Shown: positions 24,565 to 33,328, numbered from the stretch's first letter. The stretch is DNA of 64,000 nucleotides from UBA4877 sp002399285 (GCA_036771835.1 DAIPGN010000013.1:1-64000), one strand, 5' to 3'. Numbers and translations are program-made. The notes: generated by a model from the letters alone, not told the origin.

Positions 24565-25695
24565 AACGCTCAGACCGGTGCCGGCCGCAAGATAAGTGAC
24601 CGAACCGATGGAAGCCAGCACGGCCAGAAGGATAAAAGAGTATGCCGGAGACAAAAGGGCCAGCTGCGACAACGTCAGGTTGAGTGCTATTCCGACGACG
24701 GAATACAGCAGCGAATAGACGGATAGTACGGTAGCCCTGTTGTCGATTCTGACCGCCCTGTTTTTGATCACCTCCAAAACCGGCCACTGGAAGGCGACCG
24801 ATGCGTTGATGAACACATAGGACAGGACGACGGCGGGGATGCTGCCCGAATATGCGAAGACCGCAAAGCCCGCCGACACTATGGCCCCGGTGACGGTCAA
24901 AAAGGCCGTCTCGCCCATCCTCTTAGCTATGTCGTATGACTTGACGGACATAAGGCATATCATCTGCGTCAGGGCGGCGATCATGCCTATTCCCTGCGTG
25001 TCTATGCCTATACCTATAAACCGTGGCTGATTCAGGAAGACCAGGGCCTGGCCGGCCTGGCCCACGAGGCAGTACGCCAGTACCCTGACGAACGTCGGCC
25101 GGTCGGCGAATATAGCCGGCATATCGCTTAATTTGACAGGCTCTTTGCCGCCCTCCCCTCCGCGCACATCATGCAGGGAACAGGTAAGCAGCATCGCGGC
25201 AAAATAAGAGACGACGGTCATAAACGAATTCAGGGAATACGAGTACGCGGCCATAAAACCTCCTGCAAACGACGCAATCACAAATCCCGCCGTGCTCGCC
25301 GCGGAATAGATGCCGAAATTCCTCCCGCTGTCGTTTTCGCCGGAGGATAGATAGATAAACGCCGAATCACATCCCGAAAGCCCCGTGATCGCCATGGCGC
25401 TCAATACCGCTTCCATGGCGAACAGAAAGAAGCCGCCGGCAAAGAAAAATGCGACCTTGGAGGCAAGGAACAGCGCGTTGGATATGAACAGCGTCTTTTT
25501 GTATCCTATCCTGTCCGCCACCCATCCCCATGGGATCTCAAGGCCGGTCGAAACCAGACTGAAGACGATCTGAAGCAGGAAGATATCCGACATGGAGATC
25601 CCCCTGTCCAGCCGGTACAGCGTGGCGATAGGTCCATAAAAGACGAGCCCCTGTAAAAAGGAGACCGCCGCCATTTTTGCTATGTTTCTATTCAA
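24553..25695 (-). CDS. MFS transporter
   Basis: About 380 residues, 12 predicted helices. Motif A is visible after helix 2 (WGWVADRIGYKKTLFI). The loop DVRGGEGGKEPVKLS separates the two halves. The substrate is unknown. I place the start at TTG 25695 after GGTGGGGTGA. The open frame extends 50 codons upstream, but that part lacks hydrophobic or conserved character. A start at the ATG of KMAAVSFL, 21 bases further in, is also possible. The 3' end overlaps the convergent radical SAM gene by 12 bp. Confidence 0.78.
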   Translation of the reverse strand: MNRNIAKMAAVSFLQGLVFYGPIATLYRLDRGISMSDIFLLQIVFSLVSTGLEIPWGWVADRIGYKKTLFISNALFLASKVAFFFAGGFFLFAMEAVLSAMAITGLSGCDSAFIYLSSGENDSGRNFGIYSAASTAGFVIASFAGGFMAAYSYSLNSFMTVVSYFAAMLLTCSLHDVRGGEGGKEPVKLSDMPAIFADRPTFVRVLAYCLVGQAGQALVFLNQPRFIGIGIDTQGIGMIAALTQMICLMSVKSYDIAKRMGETAFLTVTGAIVSAGFAVFAYSGSIPAVVLSYVFINASVAFQWPVLEVIKNRAVRIDNRATVLSVYSLLYSVVGIALNLTLSQLALLSPAYSFILLAVLASIGSVTYLAAGTGLSVSQE

Positions 25696-25820
25696 TTTAT
25701 CACCCCACCATATTAATTCTGTACGGTGGGCATTTTTAAATCGGCATGATCGCATTTCCCCCTGTATATTTATCTCATTATAACATACGCTGCGGCGTAT
25801 TGGATAGAATATATAAGCCG

Positions 25821-25829
25821 TGATATAAT
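25821..25829 (+). promoter_or_regulatory. Extended -10 promoter (TGATATAAT) of the osmolyte-binding protein gene
   Basis: TGA 25821-25823 plus TATAAT 25824-25829, with a TTGGAT -35-like box at 25800-25805 (18-nt spacer). Confidence 0.6.
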
Positions 25830-25871
25830 TATAAATATTCGGCAAAGGCCGATTAGGGAGAAGGCGTTTAT

Positions 25872-26774
25872 ATGGCGAAAAGATATGCGGCGCTGCTGCT
25901 GATTATCACAGCGGTACTTACCGCAGGATGCTCGGGTAGGACGGCCAAGCAGGGCGATACCATTGTCGTGGGCTCTAAGAACTTTACCGAACAGCTCATC
26001 GTCGGCAATATGGCCGCCGATCTGATCGAAGCAAATACAAACCTGAATGTGGACAGGAAGCTCAATCTGGGCGGCACGGTAGCCTTCGACGCGCTGAAAA
26101 ACGGCGGCGCCAAAGACGGCATAGACGTATACGTGGAATATACCGGCACCGGACTGGTGGCGATATTGGATGAACAGCCCACCGCAGACCCCGGCGAGGC
26201 TTACGACAAGGTTAAGAAGGGCTTCGCGGAGAAATACGGCCTGGCCTGGCTGCAGCCTTGGGGATTCAACAACACATGGGCCATAGCGGTAAAACGGGAT
26301 TTTGCGCAAAAAAACGATCTGCACACCATAACCGACCTGGCCGGAATATCACAGGGTCTGGTATTCGGATGTTCGGTGGAATTTCCCGAGAGAGAGGACG
26401 GACTTCCGGGACTGGAAAAGACATACGGTCTTAAATTTAAAAACGTAAACGCCATGGACCCCGGCCTGCGCTACAAGGCGATAGACAGCGGAGCTTCCCA
26501 GGCGATGGATGCCTACACGACCGACGGACTGCTGGTATCGCACAAACTCGCTGTTTTGGAGGACGACAAACACTTTTTCCCTCCATACTATGCTGCTCCC
26601 ATTATAAGGGAAGACGTGCTTAAAAAGCACCCCGAGCTTGAAGGCGTACTTGATAAACTGGCGGGCAAGATCGACGACAAGACCATGCAGCAGCTGAATT
26701 ACCAGGTCGACGAGGAGGGCAAGGACCCCGCCGACGTCTCCAGGGAGTTTTTGAAGTCGCGGGGGCTTATATAA
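25872..26774 (+). CDS. Orphan osmoprotectant (glycine betaine/choline-type) binding lipoprotein
   Basis: A 300-residue OpuBC/OsmF-type solute-binding protein. The lipobox LTAGC follows a 19-residue signal. Family segments are IVVGSKNFTEQLIVGNM, the VEYTGTG stretch, GFNNTWAIAVKRDFA, and DAYTTDGLL near residue 215. These proteins bind quaternary-ammonium osmolytes outside the membrane for an ABC importer. No ATPase or permease gene is adjacent, so the partner must be elsewhere or the protein serves as a shared or accessory binder. The next gene, pcp, follows after 28 bp and may be co-transcribed. Confidence 0.87.
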   Translation: MAKRYAALLLIITAVLTAGCSGRTAKQGDTIVVGSKNFTEQLIVGNMAADLIEANTNLNVDRKLNLGGTVAFDALKNGGAKDGIDVYVEYTGTGLVAILDEQPTADPGEAYDKVKKGFAEKYGLAWLQPWGFNNTWAIAVKRDFAQKNDLHTITDLAGISQGLVFGCSVEFPEREDGLPGLEKTYGLKFKNVNAMDPGLRYKAIDSGASQAMDAYTTDGLLVSHKLAVLEDDKHFFPPYYAAPIIREDVLKKHPELEGVLDKLAGKIDDKTMQQLNYQVDEEGKDPADVSREFLKSRGLI

Positions 26775-26802
26775 CTTGGCAAATATATGAGGGGGCGAGA
26801 TC

Positions 26803-27426
26803 ATGTCTAAAATCTTGTTGACGGGTTTTGGGCCGTTCGGGGGGCAAGAGATAAATCCCTCCGGGCTGGCGGCAGAAAAGCTGAAAGGTAAAAATATCGG
26901 CGGGCTGGAGGTGGTCGTGGGGATCATTCCGGTAGTGACAAGGAAATGCATAGCCGATACGATAAAACTTATTGAAGAGCATCATCCGGCGGCCGTGCTG
27001 AATATCGGCCAGGCCGGCGGCAGGATGGAGATAAGCATAGAAAAGGTCGCCGTCAACATAAGGGATTACAGGATACCCGACAACGAGGGCAATCAGCCGA
27101 GAAATGCTCCCGTCGTCGAGGACGGGCCTGATGCGTATTTCGCAACCATTCCCATAGAAAAGATCGCCGGCAAAATGGTGGAGGATGCGGTGCCGGCTTC
27201 GGTGTCGTACACCGCGGGTACCTACTGCTGCAACGAGGTCTTTTATGGAGTGTCCCATTATATACATAGGAATGACCTCAAAATATCCAACGGGTTCATC
27301 CACATCCCGTTTATACCGCAGCAGGCGGCGGGAGCCAAACCGCCCCGGCCGAGTCTTTCCTTAGATACCATGGTAATCGGACTTGAAACGGCTATAGAGA
27401 CCATTGCCGAATATCTAAATCAATGA
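26803..27426 (+). CDS. pcp: Pyrrolidone-carboxylate (pyroglutamyl) peptidase
   Basis: A 207-residue cysteine peptidase of family C15 that removes N-terminal pyroglutamate from peptides in the cytoplasm. It shows ILLTGFGPFGG at the N-terminus, the Glu region LNIGQAGGR, the catalytic Cys in AGTYCCNEVFYG and the catalytic His in GFIHIPFIP. Length is typical. GGGGGCGA precedes ATG 26803. It fits the peptide-using theme of the window (M42 peptidases, peptide importer). Confidence 0.92.
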   Translation: MSKILLTGFGPFGGQEINPSGLAAEKLKGKNIGGLEVVVGIIPVVTRKCIADTIKLIEEHHPAAVLNIGQAGGRMEISIEKVAVNIRDYRIPDNEGNQPRNAPVVEDGPDAYFATIPIEKIAGKMVEDAVPASVSYTAGTYCCNEVFYGVSHYIHRNDLKISNGFIHIPFIPQQAAGAKPPRPSLSLDTMVIGLETAIETIAEYLNQ

Positions 27427-27520
27427 AGCTGATTTTGTTTTTATAGTTTATATGACCGGGAATATTTGCCATTATCTACTTAGCTATACATAAGTGTTTT
27501 TAAGGGGGATGAGACGTTAA

Positions 27521-28432
27521 ATGGGCTGGATGATCATAGGTACCTGGAGAATGGCCCTGGAGGGAATTGCAAAGTCTGCGGAAATGTTGGAGAACGGCGG
27601 CAGCGCTGGGGATTGTGTGGAAAACGCAATAAAAATGGTCGAAGACTGCCCGTATTACGAATCGGTCGGCTGCGGCGGCCTTCCCAATGAAAATGGGGAA
27701 GTGGAGCTCGACGCCGGCTATATGGACGGAGATAGTTTATCTTTTGGAGCGGTTGGAGGTATCAGGGATTTTAAAAACCCTGTCAGTATAGCCAGAAGGC
27801 TGAGCCAGGAAAAGGTCAATTGTTTTTTGACCGGCAGCGGAGCCGAAGAGTTTGCGCATAGATCCGGGTTTGAGAGAAAGAATATGCTCACCGAAAGCGC
27901 GGCCATGCGTTATAGGAATAAACTGAACGAGACCGGCAGGGATCTGATCCCCTATGAAGGTCATGATACGGTGGGAGTCGTGGCTCTGGACAAAAATCAT
28001 TCGGTGGCGTGCGGAACCTCCACCAGCGGCCTGTTTATGAAGAGGCGGGGCAGATTGGGCGATTCCCCGGTCTGCGGTCCCGGATTTTATGCGGACAGCA
28101 GGGTGGGAGGATGCGTTGCCACCGGGCTGGGCGAGGATATAATGAAGGGGTGCGTTTCGTATGAGGCGGTCAGATTGATGGAGGAAGGGCACAGCCCTCA
28201 GGACGCTGCGGATATAGCCGTATCGAAACTCTGCGGACGGTTTGCGGAAAGACACAGGGAGATCGGAGACGTTTCCGTTGTTTGTTTAAATAATAGGGGC
28301 GAATTCGGTGCGGCCACCAACATAGGCGAGTTCTCCTTTGCAGCCGCAGCCGAAGGCCTGCCGCCGGCCGTGTATGTCTGCTCGGTCAGGGACGGCAGGA
28401 CGGTCTACGAAGCGGAAGCTCGGAATATTTGA
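27521..28432 (+). CDS. Ntn-type asparaginase (N4-(beta-N-acetylglucosaminyl)-L-asparaginase family)
   Basis: A 303-residue Ntn hydrolase made as a precursor that cleaves itself before the nucleophile Thr in YEGHDTVGVVALD (about residue 150). The N-terminus GWMIIGTWRMALEGI, the substrate-loop residues in GGLPNENGEVELDAGYMDG, and SRVGGCVATGLGEDIM match the glycosylasparaginase branch rather than plant-type isoaspartyl peptidases. It would hydrolyse Asn linked to a sugar or related beta-aspartyl bonds. AGGGGGATGAG precedes ATG 27521. It has no signal peptide, so it acts in the cytosol. Confidence 0.85.
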   Translation: MGWMIIGTWRMALEGIAKSAEMLENGGSAGDCVENAIKMVEDCPYYESVGCGGLPNENGEVELDAGYMDGDSLSFGAVGGIRDFKNPVSIARRLSQEKVNCFLTGSGAEEFAHRSGFERKNMLTESAAMRYRNKLNETGRDLIPYEGHDTVGVVALDKNHSVACGTSTSGLFMKRRGRLGDSPVCGPGFYADSRVGGCVATGLGEDIMKGCVSYEAVRLMEEGHSPQDAADIAVSKLCGRFAERHREIGDVSVVCLNNRGEFGAATNIGEFSFAAAAEGLPPAVYVCSVRDGRTVYEAEARNI

Positions 28433-28486
28433 CTGGGAGTCTTGGATAGGTATTATGAGGAAGGGCTGGAAGAGATATGATAATAG

Positions 28487-28510
28487 TACCCCGGTGGTCT
28501 CGCCGGGGTA
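28487..28510. terminator. Convergent terminator hairpin
   Basis: TACCCCGG (28487-28494) pairs with CCGGGGTA (28503-28510) around an 8-nt loop, between the converging asparaginase and MBL genes; the T tail is weak. Confidence 0.6.
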
Positions 28511-28521
28511 TATTTATACCA

Positions 28522-29283
28522 TCATAATCGGACAGCCCAATCACCGTAATCAAAGGTGCCGCTGCCATGATGCAATTTACCGCCGGCATTCAGCCGGCGC
28601 AAAGCGTCGCGCATACGTATCAGGATCTCCGGTTGAATGTCTAAGCTGTGATGGCCCGGAAACACTCTTTCCACGGGCAATGCGGATATTTTCTCCAGCG
28701 ACGCAAGATACGCCTGCGGGTCGGTGGAAGGGTAGTATGCGAACAGTGTGCCCTTGTAGACGAGATCGCCGGTAAACAGGTATCCGCGCTGCGGTTCCCA
28801 AAAGCATAGATGTCCCGGAGAGTGCCCGGGCGTATGCAGTGCGGTGATCACGCGTCCGCCCAGGTCGATGGCGTCGCCGTCCTGCAGTATGCGCGAAGGT
28901 ACTCCGCGAAAGAGCTGATAAGTGCTGACGTCATAACCCTCCGGCGCATCGCAGCGGTCTATGACCATGCTCCGGACGGTATCCAGCGTAAGTGGAAATT
29001 GGCCGTTCAGCCAGTCCAATTCCGCCTCATGGGCGCAGAAATCCGGGTAGTATTCGAGTCCGCCGATATGATCCCAATGGATATGCGTGGCCGCGGCGGT
29101 CACCGGCTTGCCGGTCAGCTTTTTCACTTCTTGGGAGATATTGCGGATGCCAAGCCCGGTGTCGATGAGCAGGCAGCGTTCCTCACCTTCCAACAGGTAG
29201 CAGTGGGTCTCCTCCCAATGGCGGTATTCGCTTATTATGTGGGTATCGGGATCGATTTGATCGACTGTAAACCATTTTTCCAT
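28522..29283 (-). CDS. MBL-fold metallo-hydrolase
   Basis: A 253-residue metallo-beta-lactamase-fold hydrolase, cytoplasmic. Metal motifs are THIHWDHIGG (HxHxDH), HTPGHSPGHL, the Asp in LFTGDLVYKG and the late His in VFPGHHSLD. The substrate (thioester, lactone or other) cannot be told. AAGGAGTGATCAAA lies just before ATG 29283; a longer frame starting 14 codons upstream is not supported by a ribosome site. It is monocistronic. Confidence 0.87.
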   Translation of the reverse strand: MEKWFTVDQIDPDTHIISEYRHWEETHCYLLEGEERCLLIDTGLGIRNISQEVKKLTGKPVTAAATHIHWDHIGGLEYYPDFCAHEAELDWLNGQFPLTLDTVRSMVIDRCDAPEGYDVSTYQLFRGVPSRILQDGDAIDLGGRVITALHTPGHSPGHLCFWEPQRGYLFTGDLVYKGTLFAYYPSTDPQAYLASLEKISALPVERVFPGHHSLDIQPEILIRMRDALRRLNAGGKLHHGSGTFDYGDWAVRL

Positions 29284-29418
29284 TTTGATCACTCCTTTCG
29301 CGGGGTGTGAGGCAAGTTTACCCAAGCGGCAATTAAGTTATACAAAATTGCCGCTGCGTATCCGATCATGCCCAAACCACGTTATTGCCTTTGCATATGG
29401 CTGCAGAGGTATATTTGC

Positions 29419-29440
29419 GGCAGGCTTCATGAAGCCTGCC
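29419..29440. repeat. Perfect 22-bp palindrome
   Basis: GGCAGGCTTCA followed by its exact complement TGAAGCCTGCC, with no loop bases. There is no T-run on either side. It lies between the MBL gene start and dispersed repeat copy D, downstream of pyrD; the function is unclear. Confidence 0.7.
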
Positions 29441-29455
29441 ATCATGTTACGAGTC

Positions 29456-29494
29456 GCAGACAAACTGTCAGGCCGTGACTTGATCGTCGGCCTG
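29456..29494 (+). repeat. Dispersed intergenic repeat, copy D (short)
   Basis: GCAGACAAACTGTCAGGCCG, TGACTTGATCGTCGGCCTG. The two outer blocks are present and the central GCAATTTCGCG block is missing. It sits 9 bases from the pyrD stop codon. Confidence 0.7.
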
Positions 29495-29502
29495 GGTAAA
29501 TA

Positions 29503-30408
29503 TCAATCCCTTAAACTGCCGATAAACTCATTTATGTCCTCTATATGTCTTTGTTCCATAAAGTTTTGTATGCCCACGATCATCTCCGCCATGACGTCCG
29601 GCCTGCTCAAATTCGCCAGGCCGGCCTGCACCGCGTTTGCGCCTATCATGAGGTATTCCAGGGCGTCTTTGTAATTTGCAATGCCGCCTGAAGCTATTAT
29701 GGGTATATCCATAACGTGCCTCACCTCATATACCAGCCGCTGAGTTATGGGCTTTATGGCCGGGCCGGATAGACCGCCCAGCACGTTTCCCAGCACCGGC
29801 CTGCCGGTGTCCAGGTCCACGGCCAGGCCGAGGTATGTATTGGCTATGGTGAGGGCGTCGGCTCCGCCGTCTGCCGCGGCTGCGGCTATCTCCGTGATGT
29901 CCGTGACGTTGGGGCTGAGCTTTACTATGACCGGCCGCGTGGCCGCATCCTTTACTATCCTCGTCACCCTGCGGGTCTCGCCCGCGTACACGCCGAAGGC
30001 CTTTCCTCCCGCTTCTATATTGGGGCAGGATATGTTTACCTCGTAGGCCGCTATGCCCTCCGCCTCTTCCAGTATCGCGGCCACCTCGCCGTATTCTTCC
30101 GCGGAGGTGCCGGCTATGCTGGCTATTATGGGTACTCCAGCCGCTCTCATGGCGGGGAGCTTGTCATCCACGAAATTTCGCACGCCGCCGTTCTGTATGC
30201 CGACGGAGTTCATGGCTCCGCAGGATGTTTCCGCTATCCGCGGGGGCGGGTTGCCCAGTCTGGGTTCCAAGGTGACGCTCTTGGCGACGACCGCGCCCGG
30301 AGCTGTTATATCCGTATAGGAAGCGTACTCGGCCTGGCCGAATGTCCCGGAAGCGTTCATCACGGGATTGCTCAGCTTTATGCCCGCTATCTCTACCTCC
30401 ATATTCAT
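29503..30408 (-). CDS. pyrD: Dihydroorotate dehydrogenase, class 1B catalytic subunit
   Basis: A 301-residue FMN enzyme that oxidises dihydroorotate to orotate in pyrimidine synthesis. Motifs are NPVMNASGTFGQAEYAS, TSCGAMNSVGIQNGG, the active-site loop EVNISCPNIEAGG with the class 1 Cys, KLSPNVTDI, and GGIANYKDALEYLMIGANAVQ. Class 1B enzymes normally work with the Fe-S/FAD subunit PyrK, which is not adjacent. GGAGGCC precedes ATG 30408. It lies 112 bp downstream of pyrC on the same strand, probably one transcript. Confidence 0.92.
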   Translation of the reverse strand: MNMEVEIAGIKLSNPVMNASGTFGQAEYASYTDITAPGAVVAKSVTLEPRLGNPPPRIAETSCGAMNSVGIQNGGVRNFVDDKLPAMRAAGVPIIASIAGTSAEEYGEVAAILEEAEGIAAYEVNISCPNIEAGGKAFGVYAGETRRVTRIVKDAATRPVIVKLSPNVTDITEIAAAAADGGADALTIANTYLGLAVDLDTGRPVLGNVLGGLSGPAIKPITQRLVYEVRHVMDIPIIASGGIANYKDALEYLMIGANAVQAGLANLSRPDVMAEMIVGIQNFMEQRHIEDINEFIGSLRD

Positions 30409-30520
30409 GTTATGGCCTCCTTTATATTGCCCGTATTATGTAAGCTAATATGTTATCCTGTTTCACTGTGCTTTTATTATTTCAGAGATGTTTCAGACTC
30501 TATTCTCTGCTCTTTATCCT

Positions 30521-31807
30521 CTATCTATCATCTATCCTCTTTCCTCTCTCCTCTGTATATACGACCCTGCCACTGCATATGGTCTTTTTGATCTTTCCCG
30601 TGAGCTGTGCACCCATATACGGCGAATTAGCCGATTTGGAGCGGAATCCGCTTACCTGCCATTCTTCCGCGGGGTCGAATATGGTTATGTCCGCCCGGCC
30701 TCCCTCCCTGATATATCCCCGGTCTAAGGAGTATATGCCCGCGGGCCCGGCCGTGAGTTTGTATATGAGCTGGTTCAAGGTGATATGGCCGGGTCGCACC
30801 AAGTACGTCATGCACACGGCGAAGGCCGTCTCCAGCCCTATCATGCCGCTGGGCGCCTGCGCAAAGGGGACGTCCTTCTCCGCAGCGGCATGAGGGGCAT
30901 GGTCGGTGGCTATGGCGTCTATGGTGCCGTCTTTAAGTCCGGCGATTATGGCAAGCCTGTCCTGCTCCGCCCGCAGGGGAGGGTTTACCTTGGCGCTGGT
31001 CCCGCGCTCATGCACCGCCACCTCGGTAAGGCTGAGGTGATGGGGCGTGGCCTCCGCCGTTATATGGGCGCCCATCCTCTTGGCCTGCCTTATCATGTCG
31101 ACTGAGAGCGCCGAGCTTACATGCTGTATATGTATCCTGCAGCCCGTCTCCGCGGCCAGTACCGCATCCCGGGCTATCAATATCTCCTCCGCGGCTGCCG
31201 GCGCGCCCTTGAGGCCCAGCCTTGCGGCCGCCGGCCCGCTGTTTACGCCGGGATCTTCTATTAACCGGCTATCCTCCTCATGGAAGGACAGCACGGCGTC
31301 CGATTTAGCAGCCTCTCTCATAGCTTCAAGGACGGTCTGCGGGTTTGATATACCCTTGCCGTCGTCCGAGAAACCTACCGCGCCTGCCTGTAAAAGAGCA
31401 TCGAAGTCGGTAAGTTCCCCGCCGCGCAGGCCTTGGGTTATGCAGGCAGCCTGCAGCACCTCTATGTCTGCGTCTTTGGCTCTGTCCAGTATATATTGGA
31501 GCGTATCCGCATTGTCCACCGGAGGGAGGGTATTTGCCATGCAGATGACCGTGGTATATCCGCCTGCCGCCGCAGCCGCAGCTCCGGTGTATATGTCCTC
31601 CTTGTGCGTCTGCCCGGGGTCGCGGAAATGGCTGTGTATGTCCACGAATCCCGGGCATACGGCAAGCCCGCCTGCGTCAATGACCTTACAGCCGCAGGAA
31701 ATGTCTTTACCTATCTTCACGATCTTTTCTCCGTCTATGAGTATATCGCCGGTCCCGTCGGCGCCGGATAGCGGGTCTATTATGCGGCCGCCCTTTATCA
31801 GAAGCAT
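30521..31807 (-). CDS. pyrC: Dihydroorotase
   Basis: A 428-residue class I dihydroorotase closing carbamoyl-aspartate to dihydroorotate. Zinc-site motifs: FVDIHSHFRDPGQTHKED, the later His in HIQHVSS, and the catalytic Asp in IDAIATDHAPHA. GGGAGGTATTGCT precedes ATG 31807. The last codons (GKRIDDR) are written by a GATAGATGATAGAT-type simple repeat that overlaps the stop, so the end of the protein was shaped by the repeat. The pyrC-pyrD gap (30409-30520) is pyrimidine-rich on the plus strand. No PyrR-type attenuator was recognised. Confidence 0.92.
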   Translation of the reverse strand: MLLIKGGRIIDPLSGADGTGDILIDGEKIVKIGKDISCGCKVIDAGGLAVCPGFVDIHSHFRDPGQTHKEDIYTGAAAAAAGGYTTVICMANTLPPVDNADTLQYILDRAKDADIEVLQAACITQGLRGGELTDFDALLQAGAVGFSDDGKGISNPQTVLEAMREAAKSDAVLSFHEEDSRLIEDPGVNSGPAAARLGLKGAPAAAEEILIARDAVLAAETGCRIHIQHVSSALSVDMIRQAKRMGAHITAEATPHHLSLTEVAVHERGTSAKVNPPLRAEQDRLAIIAGLKDGTIDAIATDHAPHAAAEKDVPFAQAPSGMIGLETAFAVCMTYLVRPGHITLNQLIYKLTAGPAGIYSLDRGYIREGGRADITIFDPAEEWQVSGFRSKSANSPYMGAQLTGKIKKTICSGRVVYTEERGKRIDDR

Positions 31808-31925
31808 AGCAATACCTCCCTCAAAGATTTCATTATCCTCATTACTTAAATATACAATTTTTTGCCGTTCTGCACAAGTTGAACTTGATGATCTTACATG
31901 AGATAATGGCAGTGGGGGGATGGAT

Positions 31926-32543
31926 ATGAGAATATATGATATCTCGATGCCGATCTGCCATGATATGACGGTCTATAAAGACAGGGAAGAGAATAGGCCG
32001 GTTTGCGAGATGACCAGGGATTACCCGGAAGGAGCTCGGGAGTCTAAGATATGCATGGGCATGCATACGGGCACCCATGTGGACGCGCCCAAGCACATGA
32101 TCGAGGGCGGCGACGGCATAGACGCTCTGGACCTGCGCCAGGTGGTGACGGAATGCAGGGTGCTGGACCTGACCTACTTCACGGGCGGGATAACGCAGCA
32201 GGGCCTGGCCGACAAGGACATACAGCTTGGCGAATTCATACTTCTCAAGACTAAAAATTCCTTTGAAGATGCCTTCGATCCCGAGTTCGTATATCTCGGA
32301 GAATCGGGAGCGCGGTTTTTGGCGGATAAGAGAATAAAGGGCGTCGGCATAGACGCTCTAGGTATAGAAAGGGCCCAGCCCGGCCACCAAACGCATATAA
32401 CCCTTTTTAAAAGCGGCATAACCATAATCGAAGGACTGCGGCTCAAGAATATACCCGAGGGCAGATATTTTCTTTCCGCGGCGCCGCTGTCTGTAGTGGA
32501 CGCAGACGGAGCGCCCGCAAGGGCCGTCCTCATAGATGCATGA
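31926..32543 (+). CDS. Cyclase-family protein (kynurenine-formamidase-like)
   Basis: A 205-residue metal-dependent hydrolase of the PF04199 cyclase family. The motif HTGTHVDAPKHM supplies Mn/Zn ligands, with further support from RIYDISMPI at the N-terminus and KGVGIDALGIE near residue 140. Relatives include arylformamidases and isatin hydrolases; the substrate here is unknown and no tryptophan-degradation genes are nearby. The G-run at 31915-31919 is best spaced for ATG 31926; ATG 31920 is also in frame. Confidence 0.82.
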   Translation: MRIYDISMPICHDMTVYKDREENRPVCEMTRDYPEGARESKICMGMHTGTHVDAPKHMIEGGDGIDALDLRQVVTECRVLDLTYFTGGITQQGLADKDIQLGEFILLKTKNSFEDAFDPEFVYLGESGARFLADKRIKGVGIDALGIERAQPGHQTHITLFKSGITIIEGLRLKNIPEGRYFLSAAPLSVVDADGAPARAVLIDA

Positions 32544-32562
32544 TATTTATTGCGGGAGAAAA

Positions 32563-32591
32563 CAGGGGTGAGCCGAATTTCGCTCACCCCT
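32563..32591 (-). terminator. Hairpin terminator of the nitroreductase gene
   Basis: CAGGGGTGAGC (32563-32573) pairs with GCTCACCCCTG (ending 32591). Four T residues follow on the minus strand. It also lies just after the cyclase stop. Confidence 0.6.
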
Positions 32592-32606
32592 GACATATGC
32601 GCTTGT

Positions 32607-33167
32607 TTATTTTAGAATGGTCACCGTTCCCTGTTTTCTCTCGGCGGCCGCGGGCGTTTCGCCTGCCTTATATCCGAATCCCGCGGCGGCGCATACGTTA
32701 AAGTCCTTGGGTATCTGCAGCTCGTCCTTCAATTGCTTTCCGCCCTCGCTCAGCAGCAGATTGAATATGGCGTGTATCCAGCATGCGCCTATATTCAAGG
32801 ACTCCGCAGCCAAAAACATATTTTCCATGGCGAGCGCGCAGTCTATCTGAGGAGCGATGGTCTTCGTATCTCCCGATATTATGATAACTGTCGGAGCGTT
32901 ATAAAAGATACTGAAGTCTGGCGACGCAGCCATTTTGGCCATTTGCGGGTTGGGCGATTTGGCTATGGCATCCTTGCAGGCCCGGTTCAATTTGTTCAGC
33001 ATATCCTTGTTCTGAACGACGGTAAAGTGCCAGGGCTGCTCATTGGCAGCGCTGGGGGCATATTTTCCCGCTTCTATCAATTGATTCAGGTCGCCCTCGC
33101 TTATCTGCTGCCGTTTATAACTTCTGGTGCTCCTTCTCTTGAGTATGGTATTGATGGTCTCGTTCAT
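32607..33167 (-). CDS. Nitroreductase-family FMN oxidoreductase
   Basis: A 186-residue NAD(P)H:FMN oxidoreductase, dimeric and cytoplasmic. The FMN-binding N-terminus ILKRRSTRSYKRQQI, then EAGKYAPSAANEQPWHFTVV and the late AAAGFGYKAGE are typical. The physiological electron acceptor is unknown. AAAGGAGATATT lies before ATG 33167. It is monocistronic, with a TGATATAAT promoter (33217-33225). Confidence 0.87.
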   Translation of the reverse strand: MNETINTILKRRSTRSYKRQQISEGDLNQLIEAGKYAPSAANEQPWHFTVVQNKDMLNKLNRACKDAIAKSPNPQMAKMAASPDFSIFYNAPTVIIISGDTKTIAPQIDCALAMENMFLAAESLNIGACWIHAIFNLLLSEGGKQLKDELQIPKDFNVCAAAGFGYKAGETPAAAERKQGTVTILK

Positions 33168-33216
33168 AAAAAATATCTCCTTTCTATCGCTGGTATAAAT
33201 TTCTCTTTCTAATGAT

Positions 33217-33225
33217 ATTATATCA
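33217..33225 (-). promoter_or_regulatory. Extended -10 promoter (TGATATAAT) of the nitroreductase gene
   Basis: Minus-strand TGATATAAT, lying within the near-symmetric TGATATTATATCA at 33213-33225. Confidence 0.55.
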
Positions 33226-33322
33226 AACTCAACAAATTTTACTTTATCCCGACGGTTTTTTTATTAAGAATTTGTTATTTAATACCAATCACAAGTATCT
33301 GGATTTATTTCAGGTATCATTA

Positions 33323-33328
33323 TATAAT
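33323..33328 (+). promoter_or_regulatory. -10 box upstream of the DUF4342 gene
   Basis: TATAAT at 33323-33328, with a weak TGGATT -35 candidate 17 nt upstream (33300-33305). Confidence 0.45.

Noticed and set aside
31808..31925. PyrR-type attenuator or riboswitch ahead of pyrC
   Set aside because: No terminator/antiterminator pair or PyrR-binding consensus was recognised in the leader.
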